From NCBI RefSeq assembly GCF_900128985.1, contig NZ_FQUC01000005.1:124001-188000 (forward strand): a DNA stretch of 64,000 nt, written 5' to 3'. The stretch's first letter is position 1. Each line of letters begins with the position of its first letter. The notes beneath the pieces are model-generated. The model made no database searches. It was not told where the DNA came from and was given only the letters and a program-made list of their open reading frames with translations. Positions 34,099-43,239 of the stretch are shown in pieces. The position numbers and the translations under genes were made by a program. The DNA is from Indolivaga macrotermitis. Its GTDB lineage: Bacteria; Bacteroidota; Bacteroidia; Bacteroidales; Dysgonomonadaceae.

Positions 34099-35091
34099 AT
34101 GAAAAGAACTGTAACCCTCTCATTACTGATCTTATTTGCAGGTATAAACAAAGGTATAGCACAGAAACAAGATTCGATCAACGAACCTAAATCTTTTGTA
34201 AATCTGGGTTTTATAGGATATTGGTCTACCAATGGAGACGATACGGATAAAACAACCAATAATATATCCATAGCCCTCATATATGCCGATATTTACCGGG
34301 TAAACGGATTATCCATATCCCCATTTAGTAAAATCGAGAAAATGAACGGGCTACAACTGGGAGTATCTCAAGGAGCAGCGGAGATGAACGGGGTTCAAAT
34401 AGGTGTCGGTAATGGAGCCGGAAGACTGAAAGGTATACAAATAGGTATGTTTAATGTTATAGGCGAAAAGTCGGGAGGTGTACAACTAGGACTGGTAAAT
34501 TCCCGAAAATCAGGCGGACTGCAAATAGGTTTTGTCAACTTAGCAGATGAGAACGACTACCCTATCGGTTTGGTAAATATCATCAAGAATGGCGATATGT
34601 ACGTAGGACTGATGACCGACGAGATGAGCAGTGCCACAGCTACTTTCCGTTCCGGTGGTAAATATCTGTACGGAATTGCGGGATTCGGGCATAATTTCGC
34701 ATCATCACTCAACCATTGGATACTCGAAGGAGGTATCGGTGTACACGTACCTGTAATACCCAACCGGCTCAGAATAGACAGCGAAATTACGGCCACCTTG
34801 ATAACTAAATTCTACGGGCGTATCCATTGGGGAGATCCGGAGGAAGCAGAAAAGAAAGCCGAAGAGTATAACTATAAGGAAGCATCGCGCTATACTGTCC
34901 GTATACTACCCACATACCGTTTCGGAAAACGGATAGAACTGTTCGGAGGCCCTTCCCTTAATTATTTACAGTCGCATTGTATGGAAAACACCAAGATATT
35001 TCCGTCTAACTATATGTGGCGCAAATTCACATCCTCTTCGTTGAAACAAATTTACTGGGGATGGACTATCGGAGTACAGTATAAATTATAG
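34099..35091 (+). CDS. LA_2272-type surface repeat protein, exported
   Basis: A 330-residue protein with a signal peptide (1-21, GIA-Q). Residues about 75-165 consist of short repeats with a G-x-Q-I/L-G-x-x-N core: MNGLQLGVSQGA, MNGVQIGVGNGAG, LKGIQIGMFNVIG, SGGVQLGLVNSR, SGGLQIGFVNLA. This pattern is the LA_2272 surface repeat. The C-terminal half (YTVRILPTYRFGKRIELFGGPSLNYLQSH, then IYWGWTIGVQYKL) alternates like a beta-barrel and ends with an amphipathic strand, so outer-membrane insertion is likely. The DUF3592 gene follows 3 bp after its stop. Confidence 0.75.
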   Translation: MKRTVTLSLLILFAGINKGIAQKQDSINEPKSFVNLGFIGYWSTNGDDTDKTTNNISIALIYADIYRVNGLSISPFSKIEKMNGLQLGVSQGAAEMNGVQIGVGNGAGRLKGIQIGMFNVIGEKSGGVQLGLVNSRKSGGLQIGFVNLADENDYPIGLVNIIKNGDMYVGLMTDEMSSATATFRSGGKYLYGIAGFGHNFASSLNHWILEGGIGVHVPVIPNRLRIDSEITATLITKFYGRIHWGDPEEAEKKAEEYNYKEASRYTVRILPTYRFGKRIELFGGPSLNYLQSHCMENTKIFPSNYMWRKFTSSSLKQIYWGWTIGVQYKL

Positions 35092-35094
35092 AAT

Positions 35095-35511
35095 ATGAGC
35101 CTGAAAAGAATAACCTTAGTTATTTTATATATAATCGGCACAATCTTTATTATCGGCGGAATTTCCGGATTTATTTATATCGAAAAGGAAGAAGAAGGAT
35201 ATATACCGACAACAGCCACAGTTGAGAATGTAAGACGGTTTGAAGAGAAATACCCGACAAAAACTCTCTCGGGTTATGTTATCACTATCGACTACGTAAT
35301 AGATGACCAGATATACGAAACCCGTTTCGAGACATCCCGCTCTTCCATGACTAAAAGCGACATAATACCGATTATGTACCATACCCAAAATCCATTCGAT
35401 ATACGCAGACCCGGGCACGAAAGAATTATATGCCTAATAAGTATATGCATCGGATTTATTACAGTAATAATCAACAGCTTTATTATACACTCTCTGGTAA
35501 AAAAGTCTTAA
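35095..35511 (+). CDS. DUF3592 domain membrane protein
   Basis: A 138-residue protein with two transmembrane helices, about 7-29 (VILYIIGTIFIIGGISGFIYI) and 109-131. Between them is a periplasmic beta domain (TTATVENVRRFE, GYVITIDYVIDDQIYETRFE, IIPIMYHTQNPFDIRRPGH) that matches the DUF3592 pattern: V-x-Y-x-V/D followed by Y-x-P-x-N-P. Function unknown. It starts 3 bp after the surface repeat gene and is surely co-transcribed with it. Confidence 0.75.
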   Translation: MSLKRITLVILYIIGTIFIIGGISGFIYIEKEEEGYIPTTATVENVRRFEEKYPTKTLSGYVITIDYVIDDQIYETRFETSRSSMTKSDIIPIMYHTQNPFDIRRPGHERIICLISICIGFITVIINSFIIHSLVKKS

Positions 35512-35596
35512 TCTATATATCCGCTCTCCTTACTATATGGAAAATCCTGTAATTTTTACTCTATAAATAAAGTAGAAATAATAAAGAACTTTATTT

Positions 35597-36358
35597 ATGG
35601 CGAAATTAATTGCGTTTCTGGCGTCAATGACTCTGTTTCTTTTTGCATTTTCACAAGAAAGTAAGACTATTCATGTGATGGTTGCCCTATGTGACAATCA
35701 GTATCAGGGAATAGTAAAAGTACCTAAAGCTATTGGCAACGGGCAAGACCCCGATAATAATCTTTACTGGGGATGCGGCTACGGAATCCGCACTTACTTT
35801 AAGAAAGGAGCCGACTGGAAGCTAATCAAACAATACAAAATGCAGGGCAATATAATGGAACGTATTGTTTTCAAACACCATACCCAACCTTACTATCTGG
35901 TAGCCGATGCCTATAATGGTAAGTATATTAAACAGTGCACAATAGATTACCTCAATTCTCTTTCCGGTAAACATACGGATACCATACATATAAATAAAGA
36001 AGTAGTAAAGATACAAGGTCACTCGTCTCTTCTGGCCTATATCGGTCATAATGGATTGATGGACTTCTCATTACCCGACACATTCAAAAACACCGATGGA
36101 AAGAAACGCGATGCCATCATCCTCGCTTGTGTCAGCAAACAGTATTTCGCCCCATATTTGAAATCCGCTAACGCCTCTCCCCTTATCTGGACGACTAATC
36201 TGATGTGCCCCGAAGCATACACCTTATACGATGCCATCAATACCTATATAAAAGGCGGTACTCAGGCTCAGGTACAAAACAGCGCCGCAGCAGCTTATTC
36301 CAAGTATCAAAAGTGCAGTGTAGGTGCTGCCAAACGACTGTTAGTTACAGGTTGGTAG
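35597..36358 (+). CDS. Exported protein with a possible caspase-like His/Cys dyad
   Basis: A 253-residue protein with an N-terminal signal sequence (about 1-19, FAFS-Q). The mature part begins with a distinctive block: HVMVALCDNQYQGIVKVP, then GNGQDPDNNLYWGCGYGIRTYF. The C-terminal half contains AYIGHNGLMDFS with His 151 and, 27 residues later, AIILACVSKQYFAPYL with Cys 178 at the end of a hydrophobic strand. This His-Gly ... Ala-Cys order and spacing resembles clan CD (caspase/CHAT-like) peptidases, but I know of no experimental support. Homologues are usually labelled hypothetical. It follows the DUF3592 gene by 85 bp and may belong to the same unit. Confidence 0.6.
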   Translation: MAKLIAFLASMTLFLFAFSQESKTIHVMVALCDNQYQGIVKVPKAIGNGQDPDNNLYWGCGYGIRTYFKKGADWKLIKQYKMQGNIMERIVFKHHTQPYYLVADAYNGKYIKQCTIDYLNSLSGKHTDTIHINKEVVKIQGHSSLLAYIGHNGLMDFSLPDTFKNTDGKKRDAIILACVSKQYFAPYLKSANASPLIWTTNLMCPEAYTLYDAINTYIKGGTQAQVQNSAAAAYSKYQKCSVGAAKRLLVTGW

Positions 36359-36393
36359 AATCCTTGACCATCGCTGTAAACATTGTATTCTAT

Positions 36394-37146
36394 TTACTTA
36401 CTTATCAGGTTTTTATAGACTATTGAATCGAGGAAAGCTTCTCTCCGGTGTTTCGAGATAGGTATTTCATGGTCGTTTATATACAGTCTTCCTCCCGAAA
36501 TTGATTCTATCCGGCTTATATTGACCAGATAAGAATTATGTACCCTGTAGAATTGATCTTTAGGCAGAATTTCCTCCAAAGAAACCATTGTCTGGTGGAT
36601 AACAAACGTTTTTTCCTTCAAGTAAAGTTTAATATAATTCTGCATCGCCTGTACATACAATATATCATTCCAGTTAATCCTGTGAAAAGAATCTCCTTGC
36701 CTGATATACATATCTATTGTCTTGTCCAGTTCATTTTTCTCCACCAAAAGGCGCGACTTATATAAATCCAGAGCCTTTTGTGTTGCCTGAAGAAAACGCT
36801 TAAAGGTATAAGGTTTCAGTAAATAATCTACAACATTCAACCGGAACCCTTCCAATGCAAATTCTGAATAAGCAGTCGTTAAAATAGTCATCGGTGGATT
36901 TTGTAATGTCTCTAACAGTTCCAATCCTGATAAACGAGGCATATTTATATCCAGAAACATCAAATCTATCTCCTTATTTTTCAACACCTCCATTGCTTCT
37001 AATGCAGATAAGCAAGTATCAACGATTTCAAATGAGCCAATCTCTTTTAAAAAATCGACAATTCCATCAATAGCATTTTCTTCGTCATCAACAATCAGGC
37101 ATTTCAATTTTATGTTATCCGGTTGTTGGGGTATTATATGTGCCAT
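36394..37146 (-). CDS. LytTR-family response regulator
   Basis: A 250-residue response regulator, partner of the adjacent histidine kinase. Receiver domain (about 14-130): acidic pair DDEEN, phospho-acceptor Asp 66 in LMFLDINMPRLSG, TTAYSEFALEGF, and Lys in YLLKPYTFKRF. LytTR DNA-binding domain (about 150-250): FHRINWNDILYVQAMQNYIKLYLKEKTFVIHQTMVSLEEILP, then FYRVHNSYLVNISRIESI. I start at the ATG at 37146, four bases after the kinase stop; an in-frame upstream ATG at 37197 would overlap the kinase gene by 47 bp. It probably controls envelope genes, perhaps the divergent outer-membrane gene at 38312. Confidence 0.92.
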   Translation of the reverse strand: MAHIIPQQPDNIKLKCLIVDDEENAIDGIVDFLKEIGSFEIVDTCLSALEAMEVLKNKEIDLMFLDINMPRLSGLELLETLQNPPMTILTTAYSEFALEGFRLNVVDYLLKPYTFKRFLQATQKALDLYKSRLLVEKNELDKTIDMYIRQGDSFHRINWNDILYVQAMQNYIKLYLKEKTFVIHQTMVSLEEILPKDQFYRVHNSYLVNISRIESISGGRLYINDHEIPISKHRREAFLDSIVYKNLISK

Positions 37147-37150
37147 AATC

Positions 37151-38179
37151 TTATAGTTTAATTGAGAGAAATATTGAATATGATATTTCCGTGTCATTTA
37201 TAACCAGCTTATACCTATTATGATAAAGTATATCCAGTCGTTTACCGATGTTTTCCAGTCCGATTCCCGACTCCTCTTTTTTTTCGTAGATAACATTATC
37301 TGCATATTTAGAGTTTTCAACAGTCAACGCTACTTCCCTGTTTTCTTCTTTTAAATGAATATAAACATATCCCTTATCCGATTTAGAACGGGACACATGC
37401 TTGAAAGCGTTTTCAACAAAAGTAATAAGCATCAAAGGAGCAATTGTTACATTAAAATCCTCTATCTCCCACAAATATTTTATATCAAGGCTATTCTTCC
37501 ATCTGATTTTCTCAACTTCAATAAAGTCTTTGAGAAATTCCACCTCCTGATTGATACTTACATAATCCTTTCTGCCATTATATAACTGATACCTAAGAAT
37601 ATGGGTATATTGAACAAGAACGGATGAAGCTAACTCCGGTTCTTTCCTTATTAGTATATTGATGTGATTTAACACATTAAACATAAAATGAGGGTTTATC
37701 TGAGCCTGAAGTATTTGCAGGCTCGATTCCGCCAGTTCCTTTTGTAACCGGATATTTTGTTCGAAGAAACTTAATCCACAGAAACTAAGATTAATCAGCA
37801 AAGAAGTAAGCAGCCCATTCAGAAATTCATTCCACGAATTATTCCATCTTCCCATAAATTCAGAAGGAGAAAATAAGCCAATGGTTTCCAATTGATTGAA
37901 TAGATATACGATTACCGGGATAAGAGCAGAATATATCAGAGTGAAAATAAAAAACTGGATAATAAATTTGACCATGTTCTTGCTTTCCATAGCCCTTCTC
38001 AGCAATCGCCGGCTAAGGTAAGTTGTAAACGGATATGCCGTCACAACTATACTTGTTGCTAACAAGAAACCTTCAAAGGTATTCATTGATTCCATATACT
38101 GAACTCCCAGTACTGCAAATATCAATACCCAGATCAATATAAAGAATCCATTGTAGTTTTTTATATAACTATATTTCAT
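37151..38179 (-). CDS. LytS/YehU-type sensor histidine kinase
   Basis: A 342-residue inner-membrane kinase. Four hydrophobic helices (about 11-27, 36-54, 70-94, 121-139) precede the His_kinase domain. The phospho-acceptor His 164 is in LQAQINPHFMFNVLNHIN. The HATPase region has the N-box-like LMLITFVENAFKH and G-box ESGIGLENIGKRLDILY. There is no large periplasmic sensor domain, so the signal is probably sensed within the membrane. The response regulator gene begins four bases downstream. It is divergent from the DUF6268-like gene (132 bp between the starts). Confidence 0.92.
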   Translation of the reverse strand: MKYSYIKNYNGFFILIWVLIFAVLGVQYMESMNTFEGFLLATSIVVTAYPFTTYLSRRLLRRAMESKNMVKFIIQFFIFTLIYSALIPVIVYLFNQLETIGLFSPSEFMGRWNNSWNEFLNGLLTSLLINLSFCGLSFFEQNIRLQKELAESSLQILQAQINPHFMFNVLNHINILIRKEPELASSVLVQYTHILRYQLYNGRKDYVSINQEVEFLKDFIEVEKIRWKNSLDIKYLWEIEDFNVTIAPLMLITFVENAFKHVSRSKSDKGYVYIHLKEENREVALTVENSKYADNVIYEKKEESGIGLENIGKRLDILYHNRYKLVINDTEISYSIFLSIKL

Positions 38180-38311
38180 ACTGCAAAGGTAAGCTATTAG
38201 TTTATAGAATTATTACCAACCATCAAAGGCAAAAAGCCAACCATCAAAAACATTTCTCCAAAGATGGGAATATACTCACTTTTGCTTCAAAAAAAATCTA
38301 AAAACAAAATT

Positions 38312-39214
38312 ATGAGACTATTATTAATTTGCCTGTTTGTAAATATCGCCTGTGTACAAATACACTCACAAATAACATTTAAAACCGAATATTTCGGAAA
38401 ATCGCAATATCGTATAACGGAAAACGATACAGACGAAAAAGTGGGTAACAGCAAAGGTTCTGCAATGGTCTATCAGGGCGATATCAATATACCTTTGTCT
38501 ACGAAGCTCGACGAGAATAATCGTCCGACAATGTGGGCTATAAGTGCAGGAGGATCTTATACTAAGCTTGATAATAAAAACTTTACAGAGCCTTTGGTCA
38601 TTGATGAAATTATGAATCTGGGACTAAGCCTCAATCATCTGCGTCCCATAGGTGACAGATGGTCTATGATGATAGGTATAGGTGGCGGAATTTATATGCC
38701 GAATACCAGATTCTCCCAAATCAGGTTCAAAAATGTATTGGGGAGTGGAGGCGTTGTCTTTATCTATCATCTGAAGCCCAATCTGGAACTGGGTGGTGGT
38801 ATTGCCATTAATAATTCGTTTGGCTATCCGATGGCATTTCCGGCTCTGTATCTCAACTGGACTACCAAAGGACAATTTGCCGTTAAGATTTCGATGATGA
38901 AAGGTCTTGATATATCAGCCGGATACAATTTTAGCAGGTATTTGAGCCTGAATTTTATTGCTGAAATGAACGGGCAGATGGCTTTATTTGAGCAGGACGG
39001 TAAAGATAAGATATTCAGCCATCAATATATCATAACAGGGCTTCGTCCCGAAATAAAGATAGGAAAACACATTTCCATCCCTATAACGGCTGGTATTAGC
39101 GCCATACGTCCGACTGAAATTACAAACAGGAGTTTAAAAAGTATGTTTCAGGATAGAGGATATTATTTTCAGGTAGCCCCCTATGCCTCGGCAGGCTTAC
39201 GAGTCGGATTTTAA
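38312..39214 (+). CDS. DUF6268-like outer-membrane beta-barrel protein
   Basis: A 300-residue exported protein. I use the ATG at 38312 (MRLLLICLFVNIACVQIHSQ), which gives a clean signal peptide; an in-frame start at 38264 would add 16 polar residues. The body is made of amphipathic strands with turn motifs (WAISAGGSYTKLDNKNF, NHLRPIGDRWSMMIGIGGGIYMP, HLKPNLELGGGIAINNSFGYPMAFPALYLNW). These match the DUF6268 type, and the terminal aromatic residue (AGLRVGF) suits outer-membrane assembly. It is divergent from the LytS/LytTR genes and a plausible regulatory target. Confidence 0.75.
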   Translation: MRLLLICLFVNIACVQIHSQITFKTEYFGKSQYRITENDTDEKVGNSKGSAMVYQGDINIPLSTKLDENNRPTMWAISAGGSYTKLDNKNFTEPLVIDEIMNLGLSLNHLRPIGDRWSMMIGIGGGIYMPNTRFSQIRFKNVLGSGGVVFIYHLKPNLELGGGIAINNSFGYPMAFPALYLNWTTKGQFAVKISMMKGLDISAGYNFSRYLSLNFIAEMNGQMALFEQDGKDKIFSHQYIITGLRPEIKIGKHISIPITAGISAIRPTEITNRSLKSMFQDRGYYFQVAPYASAGLRVGF

Positions 39215-39439
39215 TAGAAGTAAGAAGTAGCAGTCAAATAAATCAATGGAACTAAAACTATCCGCAGTTATAGTTCCATTGATTATTATATATAGCCCAA
39301 CTATTATATCTGTTAAATTTATTATTAATTTTTTATTACACTGCATGGGAATAATCTAAGAATATCAGCTGGAAAAAGACAAAATTTGTACCTTTACGCC
39401 TCCAATATATAAATTATATTCAAATAGGGAATATCGAAT

Positions 39440-40666
39440 ATGAAGACAGCAATTATAACAATCGGCGACGAAATACTTATCGGTCAGATTGTTGATACCA
39501 ATACCGCCTGGATGGCGCAAAAACTTACCAATGCAGGATTTGAAGTCACCGAAAAAATATCAATTGGCGACAATGCACAGCAAATAAAAGACACCATATC
39601 AGACGTTTTTACCCGTGTAGACGTTATTCTTACCACAGGAGGATTAGGACCCACCAAAGACGATATAACAAAGAAAACGCTTTGTGAATATTATGGAACA
39701 GACTTGATCTTTGATGACTCGGTACTCGAAAATATCCGCAATGTATTTCCCGGTTCGTCAACACTTAACCCGTTGACGCACGATCAGGCATACGTTCCCA
39801 GAGATTGTACGGTTATTCAAAACCGAGTAGGCACAGCTCCCATCACATGGTTCGACCGCAATGACAAAGTGCTCGTTTCGATGCCGGGTGTCCCTTACGA
39901 GATGAGATATAATATGGAGAATGAGATCATTCCCCGCCTGCAAGCCAAATACAGTGCCGAAGCTTATGTAAATAAAGTATTCATTGTAGGAGGATATACC
40001 GAGTCGGCTCTGGCCATACATCTTACCGATTGGGAAAACGAACTACCCGAAGGTTTCGGGCTCGCATACCTTCCTTCACCGGGCATGATGAAACTCCGCT
40101 TGTATGTAAAAGGAGAGAAACGCAGGGAAGAATTAGAGCATGAAACTGAAAAATTACGCCGTCTTCTTGGTACAGCTATCTATGCCGAAAAAGACATTCC
40201 GTTCGAGAAGATATTAAGCGAACACTTATTACGTAAAGGGCTGACTGTGGGGACTGCGGAAAGTTGTACAGGTGGAAATATAGCACACCTCATTACTTCC
40301 ATTTCGGGGTCATCACAATATTTCAAGGGAGGTATTGTGTCATATTCGAACGAAGCAAAGTGCAACATTTTGCAGGTTTCGTCGTCTAATATAGAAAGGG
40401 ATGGCGCTGTGAGTTCTTCTGTTGTGACCGAAATGGCGCAAGGAGCTCAGAAAGTACTTAATGTAGATTGTGCTATGGCAGTATCAGGCATCGCCGGACC
40501 CGATGGCGGTACAGACGAAAAACCAGTAGGAACGGTTTGGATAGCAACAGCCGTTGGTGACAGGGTTATCTCCAGAAAATACCAGATGGGAAAATTTCGT
40601 GAGATGAATATAATCCGGGCAAGTAATACAGCCATTTTACAGTTGCTGGAAATGTTAAGAGAATAA
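39440..40666 (+). CDS. cinA: CinA family nicotinamide mononucleotide deamidase-related protein
   Basis: A 408-residue two-domain protein. The N-terminal MoCF/COG1058 domain (1-170: AIITIGDEILIGQIVDTNTAWMA, TTGGLGPTKDDITKKTLCEY, VLVSMPGVPYEMRYNM) acts as ADP-ribose pyrophosphatase in characterised homologues. The C-terminal PncC domain (about 255-408: GLTVGTAESCTGGNIAHLITSISGSSQYFKGGIVSYSNEAK, VSGIAGPDGGTDEKPVGTVWIA) deamidates NMN in the pyridine nucleotide salvage cycle. Length and both motifs are canonical. Cytoplasmic. It appears to have its own promoter region in the 225 bp gap upstream, where nothing else is seen. Confidence 0.95.
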   Translation: MKTAIITIGDEILIGQIVDTNTAWMAQKLTNAGFEVTEKISIGDNAQQIKDTISDVFTRVDVILTTGGLGPTKDDITKKTLCEYYGTDLIFDDSVLENIRNVFPGSSTLNPLTHDQAYVPRDCTVIQNRVGTAPITWFDRNDKVLVSMPGVPYEMRYNMENEIIPRLQAKYSAEAYVNKVFIVGGYTESALAIHLTDWENELPEGFGLAYLPSPGMMKLRLYVKGEKRREELEHETEKLRRLLGTAIYAEKDIPFEKILSEHLLRKGLTVGTAESCTGGNIAHLITSISGSSQYFKGGIVSYSNEAKCNILQVSSSNIERDGAVSSSVVTEMAQGAQKVLNVDCAMAVSGIAGPDGGTDEKPVGTVWIATAVGDRVISRKYQMGKFREMNIIRASNTAILQLLEMLRE

Positions 40667-40709
40667 ATATTAATAAGAAAGAACAACATTCAAATAATAA
40701 TTTAAGTTT

Positions 40710-41243
40710 ATGAAACGGACACAGAACTTCTATCTGACCATAATCGCATTATTGACAATTGTATTCAGTAGTTGTGGAAGCGACGACGATAACCGCTCGT
40801 CCTATACCCTCACTTCAATATGCGAAACTAAAGTACCTATCAAGGGATATGCTGATCAGACCGTTGTTGCAACAGATCCTACGGTAGTATTACTCGACGA
40901 TATGCTGAAAGGTAAAGATTATGTAAAACCTATAATTAAAGGTGAATTATTTGCTACAAGCGGCACTGCGCTCGAAATAGTAGGTTTGAAAGAAGGAGTT
41001 TCGCTTAAAAGCTTCAAAATTACTATCAACGATGTCAGTAAGACATTTACCGAAGTAAAAAGTAGTGACCCAAACCTATACACAACTGAAATGATCAGTT
41101 TTATGCAGGAAACATTCGCAAGGATGATTACCCGTCAGAAACTGGTTATTTCGATATCTTTTACACCAACACAAACAATCACCGAAGCAGACAATGTGTA
41201 TCTAAAAATCGCTTATAACGGGCGTTTTACCTATTTGAAATGA
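40710..41243 (+). CDS. Surface lipoprotein of unknown function
   Basis: A 177-residue lipoprotein: hydrophobic segment 7-19, lipobox VFSSC with Cys 22. It is followed by GSDDD, which matches the S-D-D-D export signal for surface exposure in Bacteroides. The mature protein has a short beta-rich domain (VPIKGYADQTVVATDPTVVLLDD, LKSFKITINDVSKTF, QKLVISISFTPTQTITEADNVYLKIAY). No family is recognised. It follows cinA by 43 bp. Confidence 0.65.
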   Translation: MKRTQNFYLTIIALLTIVFSSCGSDDDNRSSYTLTSICETKVPIKGYADQTVVATDPTVVLLDDMLKGKDYVKPIIKGELFATSGTALEIVGLKEGVSLKSFKITINDVSKTFTEVKSSDPNLYTTEMISFMQETFARMITRQKLVISISFTPTQTITEADNVYLKIAYNGRFTYLK

Positions 41244-41337
41244 CCTTTTTAATGAAAAAAACAGATTTTTTATTGAATTATGTAAACATTGAGGCAATAT
41301 GATTGTTCTAGTACTAAAGAATTAATTAAAACCCACA

Positions 41338-41889
41338 ATGGCAAAGAAGTTATACATTTTTGCAACTTTATTTATATTGAGTTTAACACACACATTGTTA
41401 GCTCAAAATAAAAATTTATATGATTTTAAGGTAAAAGATATTGACGGAAAAGCTTTCGACCTTTCATCTCTTAAAGGCAAGAAAGTCTTAATCGTGAATG
41501 TTGCTTCTAAGTGTGGGCTGACACCTCAGTATGCTCAATTAGAAGAACTATATCAAAAATACAAAGATCAGGGATTGGTTATCTTAGGCTTCCCCAGCAA
41601 CGACTTCAAGGAGCAGGAGCCCGGAACAAATGCAGAGATCAAAGAGTTTTGTACACTTAATTACGGCGTTACTTTCCCCATCATGGATAAAGTAAAAGTA
41701 GTTGGAGAAAACAAGATACCATTATATCAATGGTTGACTGAGAAAAAACAAAACGGCAAATTCGATGCAGAAGTTCAATGGAACTTTCAAAAGTTCATGA
41801 TAAATGCCGATGGCAGCCTTGCCGGCTATGTCCTACCCAAAGGTAGTCCGTTAAGTTCAGAAATAATAGACTGGATAGAAAAACCATAA
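41338..41889 (+). CDS. Glutathione peroxidase family thiol peroxidase, exported
   Basis: A 183-residue peroxidase with a signal peptide (1-22, LLA-Q), hence periplasmic. The catalytic Cys 59 is in NVASKCGLT (Cys in place of Sec). The second motif reads GFPSNDFKEQEPG, where the usual Gln of NQF is Asp, a variant frequent in bacterial members. WNFQKFMI supplies the Trp/Asn of the catalytic tetrad. Bacterial proteins of this group usually use thioredoxin rather than glutathione. It may defend the envelope against hydroperoxides. Single gene. Confidence 0.9.
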   Translation: MAKKLYIFATLFILSLTHTLLAQNKNLYDFKVKDIDGKAFDLSSLKGKKVLIVNVASKCGLTPQYAQLEELYQKYKDQGLVILGFPSNDFKEQEPGTNAEIKEFCTLNYGVTFPIMDKVKVVGENKIPLYQWLTEKKQNGKFDAEVQWNFQKFMINADGSLAGYVLPKGSPLSSEIIDWIEKP

Positions 41890-41935
41890 TAAATAATATT
41901 TTAACAAAAAATTAGACATTTACAGATTTCTGTAG

Positions 41936-41943
41936 TATCTTCG
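41936..41943 (+). promoter_or_regulatory. Candidate -7 box (TATCTTCG) of the OmpA-family gene
   Basis: TATCTTCG differs from TAnnTTTG at one base and lies 52 bp before the ATG at 41995. TTAGACA is present about 20 bp upstream. Confidence 0.35.
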
Positions 41944-41994
41944 CCCCGCGAATGAAAATCAGGGATTTCATTGTAAAATTAGAACAGAATGATT

Positions 41995-43140
41995 ATGAAA
42001 AAATTTTACCTATTCGCATTTAGCGCTGTATTAGCTCTATCTGCCAATGCTCAAGAAAAAGCATTAAAACAATATGGATTCGGCGACAATTGGTTTATCC
42101 AAGGTCAAGCCGGGGGATCTTATACATTTAGCGAAAACTCAAGCAAAGCTGACCTTTTCGATGTTGTAACTCCACACGTAGCAGTATCAGTTGGTAAGCA
42201 CTTCTCTCCTATCGCCGGAGCTCGTTTACAAGTTGGTGGCTGGGAAAGCAAGAGTTATCTTGGCGAAGTAGCTGATAAGACATACAAATACAAGTATTTG
42301 CAAGCTAATACGGATGTATTATTAAATCTGACTAACTTATTCTCTACATACCAAGGGGACAGAGCTTTCAATCTTTATGGTATCATGGGATTAGGATTCG
42401 TTCATACATTTGCTGATAGAGATGTAAAAGAAGCTTCAATCAAAACGCATAACAATATTGTTCCGCGTGTAGGTCTTCAAGCTGATTTCCGTTTGACTGA
42501 AAGCTTAAGCCTGAACGTCGAAGCAACAGGTAACCTTATGGCTGACCGATTCAATGGTAACGTTGGAGGTCGTTCTCATGATGGTACACTTAATGCATTG
42601 TTAGGTTTGACTTACCGCTTTACTAAAGGAGGTTTCCAAACTGTTGATGTTATCGATCCTAGTGAGTTGACTGCTTTGAATGATAAAGTAAATGAGCAAC
42701 AATCTCAATTGAGAAACAAAGACAGACAAATACAAGAATACAAAGCTTCTATCGCTGGTCTTGAAAGACAATTGGCTGAAAAACCAGTTGAAGTTGTGAC
42801 TAAAGGCGAAAGCGAAGTTATCCTGAATGCTGTTGTTGTATTCCGTATCGGTAGCGCTAAACTTGAACAAAATCAAGATATCAACATCTACAATGCAGCT
42901 AAATATCTGCAAGAAAACAAAGATGTTAACGTAACTGTTACAGGTTATGCTGATAAGAGCACAGGTACAGCTGCTATTAACCAAAGATTGTCAGAACAAA
43001 GAGCTAAAGCCGTTGCTGATGTCTTGGTTAACAAATATGGTATCGAACGTAGCCGTATCACTACTGAAGCAAGTGGCGACAAAGTTCAACCATTCCAAAT
43101 CGATTCTTGGAACCGTGTAGTTATCTTCACTGCTAAATAA
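41995..43140 (+). CDS. OmpA-family outer-membrane protein with N-terminal beta-barrel
   Basis: A 381-residue major-porin-like protein (start at 41995, MKKFYLFAF; an ATG two codons earlier is possible). Signal peptide to ANA-Q. A beta-barrel fills about 22-215 (WFIQGQAGGSYTF ... LNALLGLTYRFTKGGF). A short coiled-coil linker (about 225-262, ALNDKVNEQQSQLRNKDRQIQEYKASI) joins the OmpA C-terminal domain with peptidoglycan-binding Asp and Arg in VTGYADKSTGT and LSEQRAKAVADVL. Codon use is noticeably more uniform (GCT, GAA, GTT rich) than in its neighbours, as expected of an abundant protein. It anchors the outer membrane to peptidoglycan. Terminator at 43172. Confidence 0.93.
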   Translation: MKKFYLFAFSAVLALSANAQEKALKQYGFGDNWFIQGQAGGSYTFSENSSKADLFDVVTPHVAVSVGKHFSPIAGARLQVGGWESKSYLGEVADKTYKYKYLQANTDVLLNLTNLFSTYQGDRAFNLYGIMGLGFVHTFADRDVKEASIKTHNNIVPRVGLQADFRLTESLSLNVEATGNLMADRFNGNVGGRSHDGTLNALLGLTYRFTKGGFQTVDVIDPSELTALNDKVNEQQSQLRNKDRQIQEYKASIAGLERQLAEKPVEVVTKGESEVILNAVVVFRIGSAKLEQNQDINIYNAAKYLQENKDVNVTVTGYADKSTGTAAINQRLSEQRAKAVADVLVNKYGIERSRITTEASGDKVQPFQIDSWNRVVIFTAK

Positions 43141-43171
43141 TTTAGCCAGTAAGATAATAGATATAACAAAA

Positions 43172-43203
43172 ACAGCCACCTCAAAATTGGGGTGGCTGTC
43201 TTT
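43172..43203 (+). terminator. Intrinsic terminator of the OmpA-family gene
   Basis: A 9-bp stem ACAGCCACC / GGTGGCTGT with a 10-base loop, followed by CTTTATTT. Confidence 0.9.
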
Positions 43204-43239
43204 ATTTATATAAAGGCCGATTGTAATCAGAAAAAAAAT

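Noticed and set aside
37147-37197. Longer start of the LytTR response regulator at 37197
   Set aside because: It would overlap the kinase gene by 47 bp and adds residues before the receiver domain that do not belong to the family; the ATG at 37146 is four bases after the kinase stop.
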